A DNA stretch of 5,275 bases from Thermoproteota archaeon (GTDB lineage Archaea > Korarchaeota > JAOZGF01), in NCBI GenBank assembly GCA_027491845.1, contig JAOZGF010000251.1, forward strand, positions 1 to 5,275. The letters are read 5' to 3'. The position numbers and the translations under genes are program-made. Below, in pieces: positions 4,939-5,275 of this stretch; within the stretch, counting starts at the first letter, position 1, and every line of letters begins with the position of its first letter. A model generated the notes under the pieces. It was not told the DNA's origin. It searched no databases and worked only from the letters and a program-made list of their open reading frames with translations.

Positions 4939-5275
4939 GGGGAATAGAGGTTAAAGTTAATAGAGCGTGGAATTAAGAATACCTCTAAAACTTCTAGGGA
5001 ACCAGGAAAAAATAAGCTTGATGGCGTATCCATGGATATCTCCATGGGGCGACATGAAAACAGAAATAATCAGTTGGAACAAACCAAAACAAACCAAAAC
5101 AAACTGGTTAATGATGCCTGTATTCACAAATAAAACGACGATGGGGAAAACTGTAGAGGTTTCAGGCTTTATTTATCCAGCAATACCTCTGTGAAGGCTT
5201 TTCTCAGCTGGAAACTGGATGATCAAAGCCAAAACACAAAGAAACTGCAAGGAACACGGACAGGACAGGCTGGAT
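4939..5275 (+). pseudogene. Fragment of a surface protein (beta-sandwich end plus Ig-like segment), frameshifted and cut by the window edge
   Basis: Three short plus-strand frames line up as one protein. RGIEVKVNRAW runs into a stop at 4974-4976. The frame from 4967 to 5194 reads VELRIPLKLLGNQEKISLMA, then WISPWGDMKTEIISWN, then TTMGKTVEVSGFIYPAIP. A third frame from 5191 continues VKAFLSWKLDDQ to the edge. The first part resembles the closing strands of a DOMON/CBM9-like beta-sandwich (ELRIPLKLLGN, PWGDM). The second resembles the opening of an Ig-like domain (TVEVSGxIYPA). Both are typical modules of archaeal secreted proteins. Each junction (about 4965-4968 and about 5189-5192) is repaired by adding a single base. 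No start codon, signal peptide or promoter is visible. A 10-bp tandem repeat lies within. Calling only 4967-5194 as a 75-residue gene is the alternative; I think that is an artefact of the two shifts. Confidence 0.6.
5081..5104. repeat. 10-bp tandem repeat inside the surface-protein fragment
   Basis: AAACCAAAAC occurs twice in full (5081-5090, 5091-5100) and is followed by AAAC of a third copy. The unit is not a multiple of three, so any gain or loss of a copy shifts the reading frame. It encodes the low-complexity KPKQTKTN stretch between the beta-sandwich and the Ig-like segment. Confidence 0.8.

Noticed and set aside
5027..5047. Palindrome TATCCATGGATA and a second CCATGG nearby
   Set aside because: Explained by the coding sequence for two PW dipeptides; no promoter or repeat context.

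Overview
The window looks like accessory DNA from an archaeon, most likely an uncultivated Thermoproteota-type lineage (for example Bathyarchaeia-like). The evidence is a VapC-type PIN toxin, a HEPN-domain relic, a coiled-coil plus PD-(D/E)XK-like protein of a kind I associate with Crenarchaeota and relatives, a secreted surface protein with an archaeal S-layer-like C-terminal segment, GTG/TTG starts, A/T-rich TATA-like boxes and an oligo-T terminator. The lineage is inferred from family recall, not computed. No tRNA, rRNA, CRISPR array or intact transposase was seen.

Layout. 33-452 (+) is an intact PIN-domain ribonuclease (VapC); its antitoxin would lie off the left edge. Converging on it at 480-913 (-) is a HEPN-domain gene broken by a one-base shift in an A6 run, with probable further damage near its 3' end. 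After about 240 bp of unexplained DNA containing an oligo-T terminator, 1196-2886 (-) is one secreted surface protein gene of about 563 codons, split into two overlapping frames by a single-base shift at about 2008. It has a signal peptide, propeller-like repeats and a C-terminal domain resembling archaeal S-layer proteins. A promoter-like box lies just upstream at 2916-2923.

2924-3550 is a long, C-rich and G-poor (on +) intergenic stretch with three perfect 11-bp direct repeats (3432-3464). It leads to a TATA-like box, a ribosome binding site and the intact 221-residue coiled-coil/nuclease-like gene at 3569-4234 (+). That gene carries perfect in-frame 21-bp and 42-bp tandem duplications inside its coiled coil. 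From 4235 to about 4940 there is no convincing gene, but there is a pyrimidine tract and a perfect 18-bp palindrome followed by a TATA-like sequence. From about 4939 to the right edge runs a fragment of another surface protein (beta-sandwich end followed by an Ig-like segment), broken by at least two frameshifts.

Together this looks like a toxin/stress-nuclease and cell-surface accessory region with many damaged genes. Four frameshifts can each be repaired by adding one base, so either the sequence has dropped-base errors or the region is decaying; this cannot be settled from the sequence alone. I did not find a clearly new multi-gene system. The most unusual items are the repeat-expanded coiled-coil nuclease-like protein with altered active-site positions, the HEPN gene with a textbook -1 slippery heptamer, and the tandem palindrome.
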